A stretch of 64,000 nucleotides of DNA from an uncultured Porphyromonadaceae bacterium (GTDB lineage Bacteria > Bacteroidota > Bacteroidia > Bacteroidales > Muribaculaceae): the NCBI GenBank assembly GCA_946553045.1, contig CAMNRO010000003.1:62001-126000 (forward strand), written 5' to 3'. Of this stretch, positions 24,532 to 34,101 are shown piece after piece (position 1 is the first letter of the stretch; each line of letters begins with the position of its first letter). A program made the position numbers and the translations under genes. The notes beneath the pieces are model-generated. The model was not told where the DNA came from, did no database searches, and saw only the letters and a list, made by a program, of their open reading frames with translations.

Positions 24532-24688
24532 AAGGCCTTCAGGCGCTTCAGTTATGTTCCGGCTTTCTTCCTTGCGGAGAGGGTTGCCGAGGCTCAAGTC
24601 CCTCGCAGATTGCGTCGCCCAACTCGTGAGCTTTGCAGGGTCATACGATTATATAGTCCAAAGGGGCATTTGATTTGCGCATTAATGT

Positions 24689-24800
24689 GAGCCGCGCGCC
24701 GTTGTTCGTGTTCGAGTTCGAAGAAACGTTGTTCGCGTTCGAGTAAACGAGACCGCCATTCGCATTCGCAGAGTTGTTCGCACGACCAACGACACGGCAC
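24689..24800 (-). repeat. DGR template repeat (TR)
   Basis: 112 bp read on the minus strand. It has 24 adenines, 22 of them in eleven AAC/AAT codons when read in the target frame, plus one each in TAC and ACG. It ends in GGCGCGCGGCTC, shared exactly with both variable repeats. It lies between the fibre gene and the RT gene in the same orientation, the usual VR-TR-RT order. The 68-aa ORF across it is a by-product of the repeat, not a gene. Confidence 0.95.
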
Positions 24801-24914
24801 CGGGGACTTTCTACCTTTTTCGCCTACGCTTTCGCGTGACGTATTACGTTAAACTTTTAGTTACTTATCTCTGGGTAATGACCCCGACCGCTTGACGCGG
24901 CCGGGGAATAATAG
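24801..24914 (-). other. spacer between fibre gene and TR
   Basis: No gene. On the minus strand it holds a GC hairpin just past the fibre stop codon (24882-24906), then an A/T-rich stretch with a small ACGC-GAAA-GCGT hairpin (24826-24837), then a purine-rich run into the TR. The TR transcript may begin here or run on from the fibre gene. I see no clear promoter box. Confidence 0.5.
24882..24906 (-). other. GC hairpin downstream of VR1
   Basis: On the minus strand CCCCGGCCGC and GCGGTCGGGG pair over 10 bp with one G-U and a 5-base loop. It begins 8 bases after the fibre stop codon and about 62 bases past the end of VR1. No T-run follows, so it is a poor terminator. A role as the target-side DGR hairpin is more likely, by analogy with known DGRs. 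Confidence 0.7.
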
Positions 24915-27900
24915 TTATGTTGCTTCATTTTCGTCCTCATCGTCAAAGATGATTTCTCCACTGAAGGCGAGCCGCGCGCCGACGTACGTGTACGAGTGCG
25001 AAGAAACGTAGCTCGCGACCGAGTAAACGAGACCGCCATGCGCAACCGCAGAGCCGCCCGCACGACCAACAGCACGGCACTTAGCATGGGTATACCAAGC
25101 TCCGTCGGAATAGTTCTTATTCCATGCAGAGTTGTCACTCGTCATTTTGGCCGGAACGTAATCCATGAAGCGGCCGTAGCGCACTCGACCTATACAATAG
25201 CCACTCTGCGACGATATGTTTACGCCCTGAACCTCACGCTCGGTATCGGTCTGCCTGTTGTAGATATGCCAACGTGCGTCAACGGGATAAGAGCTGTCGC
25301 CGTCAGTCGGATACTTGTCTGCTTTCCATTTCTTGAACGAAGGAACATTGACAGCAACGTGCGCCATCCACTCGTAGTTACAAGCCACGAAGTTTTGAAT
25401 ACCAAACATAAGGTTGCCTACACCCGAAGCTGTGTTTACGAGTGTACGGTTACCCCATGCGTTGATGTTCTTGCCGTTGATTGTTTGTGCGCCACAAGTG
25501 TAACCGGCACCGCAACCACGGCCACATATCGCCTGAATATCGCGGTTGCCGACAAGCTCCATGATTATGTTGGCAAGGTCTTTCGACTGTTCGTAGCTGA
25601 TACTGTGGAAGCCCTTGCCTCGCATTTCACACATATTGATGAAGTCGAGATATGTGCGGTGCATTCCTGTCGGTGCGTTCAGATTGGTTACGTTGCCCTC
25701 TGCGTCATACGTCCATGCCGATGAGCTTCCCGATGCACCGTCGCCGACTTGCGCTTTTGCGCCGGAGATTGAACGGGGTCGGCCGAGTGCGTCAATGCTC
25801 AAGCCGTAGATGCCTACAAGGCTCTGCTTTGCGAACACCCAATCAGGTTCAATAGCTTCAATGGCCGCGCTGTCGACAGCGATTGCTTCCTGTGCGTCGC
25901 TGCCGCTCTGCGATGTGAACATGAACGTGACTGCGCCGGCCGGCACGTCGGTGAAGATATAATCTTCTCCGGCGATGAAGTCAAACTGCGAATTGCTCAC
26001 GGCCATTTTGAAGATTGATATGATTTTACCGCTCGCGTCGAGGAATACACAGCCCAGGTCTTCATTGTTGATACCCGGCCAGCGTACTTGCTTCATGCCC
26101 TGTACGTCGATTTGGTAGACGTTCATGTTGGCGTTGAGGCTGGTGGTCGGAGTATCTCCTACCGACATTGCCGAAACAACGAGGGCGGCATTGGCTTCTA
26201 CAAGTAGGTTAGTGAGCTTGCTTCGGTTGATTTTCTCCCATGTGGCAATAGGACGGTCTTTGCAGATAGAACGGAAACCATATTTTTCTTGGTTCTTGTA
26301 GTCGTTCACGCCCTTATACCAATGGTTAGGTATCGTCTTGAAGAAGTCGTAGCCCATGCCGGAGCTATCCGTAAGGTCGACGCTCGTACCGTCGGCGAGG
26401 AGGTTGTAATCCTCGTTGCCGAGCTTGACGCAGTGCATTACATTGTTCACAAAGTTGCCGCGACATGGCTTGCTCAATTTCTCCAAAGCGGCGAAGTGGC
26501 CGCTCGGTACATAGTCGTTGCCGAATTTGTAACCGGTCTTGTTGTCAAGATTGGTTATGTTCTCACATTCATTCTCAAGGTCGGAATATACGACCATTGA
26601 ATACTGCGAGTTATGGAGGGTTAACTGAGGGAAGTATGAGGCGAAGCCATTGAGAGTATCTTCCTCAATCAAATCTTCCATAATCCAACGACCCGTCAAG
26701 CCTGAGCAGCGTCCTGTTTCCTCGTAGGCTGCGCCGGTGGAGTCGAGGCCGATTGCACCACTGCGTTGCAGGGCGGTGAGGATTGACGACGGTGCTGTGA
26801 TGTTCACGTTAGGTAGTCGGATATAGCGAATATTCGATGATGTAACGAGGCCGTTAATCAGCGTCATGGGGTCAATGTTCGGGCAGTTGTCAAGCATTAG
26901 ACGACTTACATTAGCCATACTTGCGATTGTAAGGCCACCGGGGTACGTCAGGGCTGGCAAGTTCACGAGGTCGAGGCGTGTTACAGTGCCGGGCAGCTCA
27001 AGGGTGTTGATAGGCGACGTTTCTGCTACCTGAAATTCGCTCAACTGTGTGCCACCGGCCAACAGTTGCTCCAATCGCGGACACTTGGAAGCGTCAACAC
27101 TTGTTGCGAGGGTGTTGCGAATATCAAGCACTTGCAGGAACGGAAGCTCCGACAGTGCAAACTGCGTGAGCGGATTGTAGCCGATAGTGTACTGCTTGTA
27201 GTTCTCGCCGCCGACGATTATCTTCTCGGCAAGTTTCATCACGGAGAAGTCGAAGTTATCCGACAGCGATACGTCGACAAATTCTATCTCCCTGATGCGG
27301 TCAGCCTGATAGATATACAGGAGTGCGCCCTGCTGGTGCGAGAAGTTTCTAAAGATGTATTCCTCGCCTTCTTCAAGGTACACAGCACCGTCGGCCGACA
27401 GTGAGCCGGACGAGTCATTGCCCATGCCGAAGTAACCGCTCTTGGCTGCGATTATGCGGATTGCAGCGTTATCACCACAGGCAATACGGCCTGATAGCAC
27501 TCCCGTAAAGAAGCCGCCTGTCTTATAGAAGCCGTCGCGGAAACGCCAACGCTGTTCGATGAATTGAGCGATAGCGGCGAGGCCGAGGCCTTGAAGCGCG
27601 TAGAAATATAGTGCGTCCGAGGTCGCGGTGTACTGTATATATTTGCGGATGCCGTCGTAGCTCGATACTACTTTCGGCCATTTTTTGAGGTGTTGGTCGA
27701 TGAAGTAGTATTTAGCACCTTCAGGAGAGAACGGATTGATTGTTCTGCCGTCAGGCAAAGTTACCTGAACGGCTCGCATAGCGGCAACCGTCTTTTGGTA
27801 TTCAATCTCTCCGCCATTGTCGTCAACCTTGATTGTTTTGGCCGCGAAGTAACCGCGCCAAGGTACTGCGCCCCAACCGGCCCACGGATTGACATAGCCG

Positions 27901-30900
27901 GTGGCTTCGTCACTCGGTTTGGTCGGGTCGGCTTCGGGCTGGCCTGTGTCGCCGCCGTCGTTGTCCGACATATACGCGCCGTCGATGTCATACTTTTTGT
28001 TGGCATTCTGCACTACGGGCTGACGTGTCAACACGAAATCACAGTTGAAGCCGGTGGGCGATGTCGCTCCCTCTTTGTCGGGGTCATAAACGCCGCCGAC
28101 AACATTATGCCCTTCAAGCAAGAAGTGCATGGGCTGGTGGTTCTTCGATAGCGAGTCAAACTCGTTTTGATAGTCAGCGTCGGCAAGATACACCATGTCG
28201 GCGCGGACGTTGCGGAATTTGTAGGCGTTGTTGCTCCAACGCTCCACCCATTCATCCTGATGCTTTGCATAGTCGCAGTAGTCGCATAGACGTAGCTGAA
28301 CATACAGCTCGAACGGAACGACACGACCCATAGCCAAATCGGCCTGTAATGCGTCGTTGTCAACCATACATTCAAAGTAGTATGTCCATGCAGGAAATTC
28401 TTCGCCTGTAACGCCGGAACTTGATTTATCAATGAGCTTCTGCACCCACTTTGCGATGTTCTTTGACGGCCTCATCATATCTTCGATTGAAGACACTCCT
28501 TGCCACCAATCAAAGCCCTCATAGGTCAGCAACTCGAAGCCGCCAACAGGGTTAAGAACGTCGCCGGTTATAGTGCGTGTTTTTGCTCCTGTCCATATCC
28601 ATGAGCCGGTGGTGTTCTTCCACTCGCCGCCTTGATAGCGCATGAAACGATAGTTACGGCTGCAATACGGATAGAGAAGATACGGCATACCCGTGTCGAG
28701 TCCTTCCATAGTTTTGAAGCGGGCTTCCATTTGGTCAAGCGTTTCTCCCGGATTACCACATACCCAGTTGAAGACTTCATCTTGGAAATTAAGACAGCCC
28801 TTGTTATAGCCGGGTACGTCTTTGAAGCCGAGTGCTACCTGTTCGCCCTTGTCCTCTTTCCAATTACCTTTGGCTTCAAACCACACGTTTTGCAGGGTGT
28901 CGCTGTTGGAACGGAACACGGCGATTGGGTGATTGGCCGTCGAGTGGTTCATCTGCAAACCGCTCAAATGCACGTCGCCTTTATCCCATGTGCCGTCATA
29001 GCAACGCTGCGCCGGTGTAAGGAAGTCGTCGCCGAGGGCGCGATATGTCGCGTTTACCATATCGCACACTGAACAGTCGTTGGCACCGCCAGAGTTGGAG
29101 TAATCGACTTTGATTGTGATAACGTCGACCGGGATAGAGTTCTCGGTAACGCGGATTTTCTTCATCGCGAAAAGCGCATAGGTTGTCAGTGCATCCTCGT
29201 TGGTGTAGTCGGGATAGAGCGGTATAACCTCGGTTGCTTTCTTGATGTAGATACGGTAGTTCTTCTTGGGACGCTTGGCCGATGTCGTACCCTGACGGCG
29301 TATTTCACAGTTGACAGCCTTGAACGACCGCCACGGCATTGTCGGGTGGTAGTAGTAGACAGTCATTTTGAATTTGTCCGATGTCGAAGTACCGTCGTCG
29401 TCTACACCCTTGCCGAAGTCGAATTGATTGTGAACATCGTCGTCTGCCACAAAGATACAGTAAGGCATACCTTGTGTGAACAGGAGCGGTGCGCTTGGGC
29501 GCATTGAGGTTGTCCCCTCGGCATTCTGCGACACAAGAACGTTCTCGCGGTTAAACTCTGCTATCATCGCGTCGGTGTCGGTCTGCTTTACGATGTAATT
29601 GCGGAATGCCTGGCTCCAATCGTAGTAGCTTTGATACGCCAGCATATAGTAGAGATATAGGTCGCCCTCGGTGCCGTCCATTGTTACATTCTTCATGTTC
29701 AACAGGCGACTGCCGCCGGGGTTATAGCCTATCGAGCCGACAAGCTCACCGTCGAGGTACATACGCATGGTGGCCCACTCCGTACCATTGCGGTTAATAG
29801 AGATTGTTGACGGCTCTACAACAACTGCTACGGTGTGCATTTCTCCGCAAGGGAAACGACGCTCGATAAGAGCCGGGGAGCCGGACTTGCATTGTAAGCC
29901 GACTTTGTTGCCCTTGATAAAGAAGCCTGCGCCGTTGTCGGGGTCGACACATTTCAGGAGCATAGCGTCTGCGTCCTTGATATTGTTGGTCGCAAACATT
30001 GTCTGATACACCATGCCGGTTGCCTCGATTGTACGCGAGGAGAAAGGCGCATGATTTTTCTCTGCCGTAACATTCTCTGCTATTCGCAGTGCGTTTTGAC
30101 CGAGATAATTCACAAAGCCGTTGCTACTCCAATTCGCGCCGTGAACGACTATGCGATAGTTGCCGACAACAATCTCGTGCGACGGCTCGGAGTTGCTGCG
30201 GCCGGAGAAGTCGAAGTGATAAAGTGCGCCGTCCATGAGCGCGGCGTCAATGGCTGAACCTTTCACAGTCAGGGTTACAGTACCCGATGTGGCAAGAACA
30301 TTGTCGCCGTCGTAGGCTTCTGCTTTGATGCTGATTTTATCGCTTCCGTCGCTCTGGTAACCTGAAACTTGCATTTCGGCTGTTTCGATTTGGTTTGCGC
30401 CAAGCTCGTAACGGCCGAGCACTCGGTCGTCAGCTTTCAGTGCGACGTTGGTTGTCAGCATTTGAGGATTGGGGTTGTACGCTGCGACTTCAACCTTTAC
30501 GCGGTCGTAAAGGCGCACAGTGCCGTCGCCCGTGTCATTGTAGCGCAGTGCAACAACAGGCACACTGCTGTTGGGGTCGATACACATCACAGCGGTGTAA
30601 ATGGTGTTGCCGGTTACTCCTGAAGCAACGTCTTTGCCGTGTATGCGCACAGGATATGCGCCGTGCTGCATTCTCTCACCGCCGCCGAAAAGGTTGGTCG
30701 GGTTGAACTGCGCACTGTTGCTGTATGCGTCGAAGTGCGTGGGGGGTGTTGCTGTGAGCGGCTTCCATGCACCTTCCCACCAAATTTCAACGAATGCCTG
30801 AATACCTTTCTCGCTGACGTTTTGAGGGAATTTGTAAAGCGGCACATTGACAGCTCGGTTGCTGCCATAGGGAATTACATAATCCGATGTGTAGTTAAGC

Positions 30901-33455
30901 ACTTGTGTACTCTCGACAGTCGCGTCTACAGCCGTAACCGTTATGAAGCGATAGCCTACATGGTCGGTGTCGTCGGTGGCTTCCAAACGGAAACGACGAG
31001 AACCGGCACCGTCAAACAAGCCGGAGAAAGGTATGTCAAAGTTGTATTCGTCCTCGTCCGATGAACGGGTGTTTACAGTCCACTCGCGGATAACTACGTT
31101 GGTGTCGCGGTCGATGAGTTTCAGAGACACAATCGAGTTGAGTTGCTCGGTTGACCCTAACTGCGTCACGGAACGGATACAGGCATGGCCGATGATGTCT
31201 TTGCCGACAGCACCGTAAAGAGGCGACTCCTGAAATTTGATATTGACGATTGTTCCTGATACCTCACCGCCACCGCCTTGCGACGCAAAGAATGTAATGG
31301 CTTCGCCAATTTCTTCTTCGGCTTCATTGAGCGGCTGAATGGTAACTGTACCGTCCTCCTGTGTTACGCGATACTTTGTCGGGATATGCTTGTATGCACC
31401 GCCGGTAGAAAGTGCGTCTTTGCCGCCGGCCGCAGGGTCGTCTTTAGTTTCGACTTCGGTTTGACCGCCGCCGCCAAATGGTATCCAAGGTTTCAGGTCT
31501 GCCGGATTGATGTCGGCGATTTCTCGCGTGAACTGATAGGCTTCCCAAACAGGTGCGCCCTTGCTGTCCTTTTCGGCTGTCTTGTAGGTCAGCACAACGC
31601 CACTCTTGAAATACTTGATACCACTCTCGGCCTCTTTGTCCTGTACGGCTTTAATGGCTGTGCTCAATGTATATTCGGTGTCGCCGCAAACATCGTTGAC
31701 ATTGACGGTGTTTCCGATGTTGTTGCCGTTCACTCCGAAGTCAGTCCATGCGCTTTCTTCGGTAAAAGAGTCGTCGCCATTCCACTGTTTGCTTTCCCAG
31801 CCATTCTTGCCACGGAAAGAAACAACGATACCGGGAATATGGAAGATTGTGCCAAACTGTGTTTCAAGGAGCTTGGAAACTTCGCCGATTGTGTAGGTAG
31901 CAGTGTAATCAAGAAGCTGATTGGCATTGATGAAAGTGCGAGGCTTCTTTACATTCTCAACCTCATTATTGAGTTTCTTGTCAGTGATGAATACCTCTAT
32001 CTCCTCGTTTTCTATACGATAGAGATAGTTATTGCAACGGTATAGATTATAGGCGTTGGCTTGTAGGTCACTGTTGTACTTTTCCTCGGCTATGCCGTAG
32101 AAGTCAGACCCGCCAAATGCGCGGAAATACCAACCGCCGTCAGGGCTGGGGCAAAGATATATACCGACTGTCGGCTCTGAACCGTTGCCGTTCCAGACAC
32201 CGTCAAAAGGTAGAATACTGATATTCTCGATTATGTTGCGGTTCTCGTTGGCCTTAATGTTCAGGTCTCTAACATCATTCTGCAACTGTACGCCTGCATC
32301 GCCCGGAAAGGCGGTGTTTGCAGTATAGCCAAGAGCAAGGTCGTTGCCGATTATCACAAGCTCGTAGCCACTCCAACGGTAGGTTTTATTATCCGAAGTG
32401 CAGATATGTACCTTTCCTGCTTCGGGGGTTGCTCCGTTATCTGTCGCTGTACCGAAGCTATCTTTGTCGCCCCATACTGCATAGTATTTGAATTGGGATT
32501 TGATAAGCTCAACCCTGCCATTGGCTTCTTCCCAATAATCCGTTAAACCCGGACGCAATAGGCTTTCGGCAAGTTGCGGTGTTTCGGCTTGAGGTGTGAT
32601 TATAGAAGCCTCACTGTTTATGCTGCGAAGTGGACGGATTACGTTGCCCCATTCAATAGTTGATGAGGGCGAAAGAATAGACACGGCGAGAAGATAGCAG
32701 TTGGTGTCCTTGTTATAGACAACCATACAGCCTACATTCGTTGACTTGAGAGTTGTTGTACTGTCTTGGAGCGTGATGTCTTCGACCATAGCATTAAACT
32801 CTATCACGTCATCAACATAGCCGGGTAGGTTTGCCGCCGGTACTTTGGCGTTAGCGTCAAGAGGCGCAAATCCGTTGGCTTTGCCCTTACTGCTGTTAAT
32901 ATTGTCAACGCCTGACTGTGCGGAGGCTGCGTCAGCCACACCTTTGTTGGCTTGTGTCTGCGCGGCTTCAACGGCTTTTTGAAGATTGTTGAGCTGGTCG
33001 CCCTGCGTCGTTTGGCCGGAGCGTAAGCTGCGGATGTCTTCCTTATTTTGGTTGACTTCGATTTTGACGGCTTCAAGGTCGCCTGTCATTTCTTCCACAG
33101 CTTCCATGTATTCCGACGAGTCGACCGTGGGGTTACCCGCAAGTTTAGGTGTGCCGTCGGCATTGGTTTGACCTACCCAAGCACCGCCGTCGGCCATGTA
33201 GACCTGAGCTGGCAGGGTGTCGCCCACCAACGCCCACCAACCCTCGTGTGGATTGGGGTATGCTTCACGCAATTGTACCGCCGTCTTGAATAGACCCTTG
33301 TTAGGTCCTTTGACATTGGGAGCGTCAAGCCAACCCTCCACTTTCAGGTTATGACCGATAGTAGCAGAGCCACGGACGGTAGCCTTACCGCCTACGCTGA
33401 CATTACGCCCTACCGCAACATCACCGTCGATTTGTTTTGTTGGGATTGAACTCAT
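24915..33455 (-). CDS. 2846-aa tail fibre / receptor-binding protein, DGR target 1
   Basis: N-terminal ~110 residues (SVGGKATVRGSATIGHNLKV, then EGWWALVGDTLPAQVYMADG) are typical of Bacteroidetes phage tail fibres. A coiled-coil stalk at about 115-190 follows. A LamG/concanavalin-like lectin domain lies near 1070-1290, a short leucine-rich-like stretch near 2090-2250, and a C-terminal C-type-lectin-like domain over the last ~200 residues. Residues 2792-2829 are encoded by VR1. It presumably sits at the tail tip and binds the host surface, with the DGR changing specificity. Start overlaps the preceding gene (TAATG). VR1 lies 17 residues from the C-terminus. Confidence 0.9.
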   Translation of the reverse strand: MSSIPTKQIDGDVAVGRNVSVGGKATVRGSATIGHNLKVEGWLDAPNVKGPNKGLFKTAVQLREAYPNPHEGWWALVGDTLPAQVYMADGGAWVGQTNADGTPKLAGNPTVDSSEYMEAVEEMTGDLEAVKIEVNQNKEDIRSLRSGQTTQGDQLNNLQKAVEAAQTQANKGVADAASAQSGVDNINSSKGKANGFAPLDANAKVPAANLPGYVDDVIEFNAMVEDITLQDSTTTLKSTNVGCMVVYNKDTNCYLLAVSILSPSSTIEWGNVIRPLRSINSEASIITPQAETPQLAESLLRPGLTDYWEEANGRVELIKSQFKYYAVWGDKDSFGTATDNGATPEAGKVHICTSDNKTYRWSGYELVIIGNDLALGYTANTAFPGDAGVQLQNDVRDLNIKANENRNIIENISILPFDGVWNGNGSEPTVGIYLCPSPDGGWYFRAFGGSDFYGIAEEKYNSDLQANAYNLYRCNNYLYRIENEEIEVFITDKKLNNEVENVKKPRTFINANQLLDYTATYTIGEVSKLLETQFGTIFHIPGIVVSFRGKNGWESKQWNGDDSFTEESAWTDFGVNGNNIGNTVNVNDVCGDTEYTLSTAIKAVQDKEAESGIKYFKSGVVLTYKTAEKDSKGAPVWEAYQFTREIADINPADLKPWIPFGGGGQTEVETKDDPAAGGKDALSTGGAYKHIPTKYRVTQEDGTVTIQPLNEAEEEIGEAITFFASQGGGGEVSGTIVNIKFQESPLYGAVGKDIIGHACIRSVTQLGSTEQLNSIVSLKLIDRDTNVVIREWTVNTRSSDEDEYNFDIPFSGLFDGAGSRRFRLEATDDTDHVGYRFITVTAVDATVESTQVLNYTSDYVIPYGSNRAVNVPLYKFPQNVSEKGIQAFVEIWWEGAWKPLTATPPTHFDAYSNSAQFNPTNLFGGGERMQHGAYPVRIHGKDVASGVTGNTIYTAVMCIDPNSSVPVVALRYNDTGDGTVRLYDRVKVEVAAYNPNPQMLTTNVALKADDRVLGRYELGANQIETAEMQVSGYQSDGSDKISIKAEAYDGDNVLATSGTVTLTVKGSAIDAALMDGALYHFDFSGRSNSEPSHEIVVGNYRIVVHGANWSSNGFVNYLGQNALRIAENVTAEKNHAPFSSRTIEATGMVYQTMFATNNIKDADAMLLKCVDPDNGAGFFIKGNKVGLQCKSGSPALIERRFPCGEMHTVAVVVEPSTISINRNGTEWATMRMYLDGELVGSIGYNPGGSRLLNMKNVTMDGTEGDLYLYYMLAYQSYYDWSQAFRNYIVKQTDTDAMIAEFNRENVLVSQNAEGTTSMRPSAPLLFTQGMPYCIFVADDDVHNQFDFGKGVDDDGTSTSDKFKMTVYYYHPTMPWRSFKAVNCEIRRQGTTSAKRPKKNYRIYIKKATEVIPLYPDYTNEDALTTYALFAMKKIRVTENSIPVDVITIKVDYSNSGGANDCSVCDMVNATYRALGDDFLTPAQRCYDGTWDKGDVHLSGLQMNHSTANHPIAVFRSNSDTLQNVWFEAKGNWKEDKGEQVALGFKDVPGYNKGCLNFQDEVFNWVCGNPGETLDQMEARFKTMEGLDTGMPYLLYPYCSRNYRFMRYQGGEWKNTTGSWIWTGAKTRTITGDVLNPVGGFELLTYEGFDWWQGVSSIEDMMRPSKNIAKWVQKLIDKSSSGVTGEEFPAWTYYFECMVDNDALQADLAMGRVVPFELYVQLRLCDYCDYAKHQDEWVERWSNNAYKFRNVRADMVYLADADYQNEFDSLSKNHQPMHFLLEGHNVVGGVYDPDKEGATSPTGFNCDFVLTRQPVVQNANKKYDIDGAYMSDNDGGDTGQPEADPTKPSDEATGYVNPWAGWGAVPWRGYFAAKTIKVDDNGGEIEYQKTVAAMRAVQVTLPDGRTINPFSPEGAKYYFIDQHLKKWPKVVSSYDGIRKYIQYTATSDALYFYALQGLGLAAIAQFIEQRWRFRDGFYKTGGFFTGVLSGRIACGDNAAIRIIAAKSGYFGMGNDSSGSLSADGAVYLEEGEEYIFRNFSHQQGALLYIYQADRIREIEFVDVSLSDNFDFSVMKLAEKIIVGGENYKQYTIGYNPLTQFALSELPFLQVLDIRNTLATSVDASKCPRLEQLLAGGTQLSEFQVAETSPINTLELPGTVTRLDLVNLPALTYPGGLTIASMANVSRLMLDNCPNIDPMTLINGLVTSSNIRYIRLPNVNITAPSSILTALQRSGAIGLDSTGAAYEETGRCSGLTGRWIMEDLIEEDTLNGFASYFPQLTLHNSQYSMVVYSDLENECENITNLDNKTGYKFGNDYVPSGHFAALEKLSKPCRGNFVNNVMHCVKLGNEDYNLLADGTSVDLTDSSGMGYDFFKTIPNHWYKGVNDYKNQEKYGFRSICKDRPIATWEKINRSKLTNLLVEANAALVVSAMSVGDTPTTSLNANMNVYQIDVQGMKQVRWPGINNEDLGCVFLDASGKIISIFKMAVSNSQFDFIAGEDYIFTDVPAGAVTFMFTSQSGSDAQEAIAVDSAAIEAIEPDWVFAKQSLVGIYGLSIDALGRPRSISGAKAQVGDGASGSSSAWTYDAEGNVTNLNAPTGMHRTYLDFINMCEMRGKGFHSISYEQSKDLANIIMELVGNRDIQAICGRGCGAGYTCGAQTINGKNINAWGNRTLVNTASGVGNLMFGIQNFVACNYEWMAHVAVNVPSFKKWKADKYPTDGDSSYPVDARWHIYNRQTDTEREVQGVNISSQSGYCIGRVRYGRFMDYVPAKMTSDNSAWNKNYSDGAWYTHAKCRAVGRAGGSAVAHGGLVYSVASYVSSHSYTYVGARLAFSGEIIFDDEDENEAT
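24969..25080 (-). repeat. DGR variable repeat 1 (VR1)
   Basis: 112 bp, gapless match to the TR. 16 of 24 adenines differ (8 to G, 6 to T, 2 to C). Only two non-adenine positions differ, adjacent bases CT for TC at positions 9-10, at the 5' edge. Ends in the same GGCGCGCGGCTC block as the TR, after which the sequences diverge. Confidence 0.95.
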
Positions 33456-34090
33456 TACTGAAAGATTGTTTTAGCTAATTCGGTTAGAGCTGAGGCTTTG
33501 TCAGCTTCGCCGTAGGTGGTTAATACTAATGCCGCCACGGTGTAGATTACCGCTGTGTAGCACCGTTCGCTAATGTCTATGCCGTCGTCCTCGTCGATAT
33601 GGGGATATGGCAAGTATGAGGCGCGAGAGACGTATGCGTCCGTGCTGTTGCACGAATAAAATTCGAGAGCCTTGCCTTCTGCTCGGTTTACTACAGCACA
33701 TACCGGCTTCTGCACGTTGCCGCGTATGCCCTTGAAGCGTGACGATTGTTTTGTATACAGCGGATCATCAACCGAGATTGCGGCATAAACAGTGCGCTCC
33801 CAATCGCTCATGCGAAAAGCTATAAGGCGCATGAAGTCGTCGGGTAATAATACCCAACCGCTTTCAAGGTTGCCCCAATACACAGCGTCGCCGAAGTCGT
33901 GACCCTCTTCCAAGAAGTGGACGGGGGCGGCGGTTTCGACGCGGCGTACTGCCTCAACTATTTTGGAGCGTATGATGTCCTCAAGCGACAGCGTTTCGAT
34001 GTCTTCAGTCGCTATCAGCTGTTCGCTCGTCATATTTTGGTCTATGGCAATGCGAACGTCACGCGCAATCTCGGTTAACTTGTATATCAT
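33455..34090 (-). CDS. head-tail connector/adaptor-like protein, 211 aa
   Basis: Helical N-terminal part (IYKLTEIARDVRIAIDQNM) followed by a mixed domain (LESGWVLLPDDFMRLIAFRMSDWERTV) and a helical C-terminus. The length, its position between capsid and fibre genes and the helix-rich plan resemble adaptor proteins such as P22 gp4. Assignment by context; no diagnostic motif seen. Confidence 0.6.
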   Translation of the reverse strand: MIYKLTEIARDVRIAIDQNMTSEQLIATEDIETLSLEDIIRSKIVEAVRRVETAAPVHFLEEGHDFGDAVYWGNLESGWVLLPDDFMRLIAFRMSDWERTVYAAISVDDPLYTKQSSRFKGIRGNVQKPVCAVVNRAEGKALEFYSCNSTDAYVSRASYLPYPHIDEDDGIDISERCYTAVIYTVAALVLTTYGEADKASALTELAKTIFQ

Positions 34091-34101
34091 GGCAGCTTGG
34101 T

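Noticed and set aside
24594-24800. 68-aa ORF covering the template repeat
   Set aside because: It arises from reading the TR in an arbitrary frame; equivalent shadow ORFs appear over VR1 and VR2. The TR is noncoding.
25000-25724. 242-aa plus-strand ORF opposite VR1
   Set aside because: Antisense shadow of the fibre's C-terminal domain.
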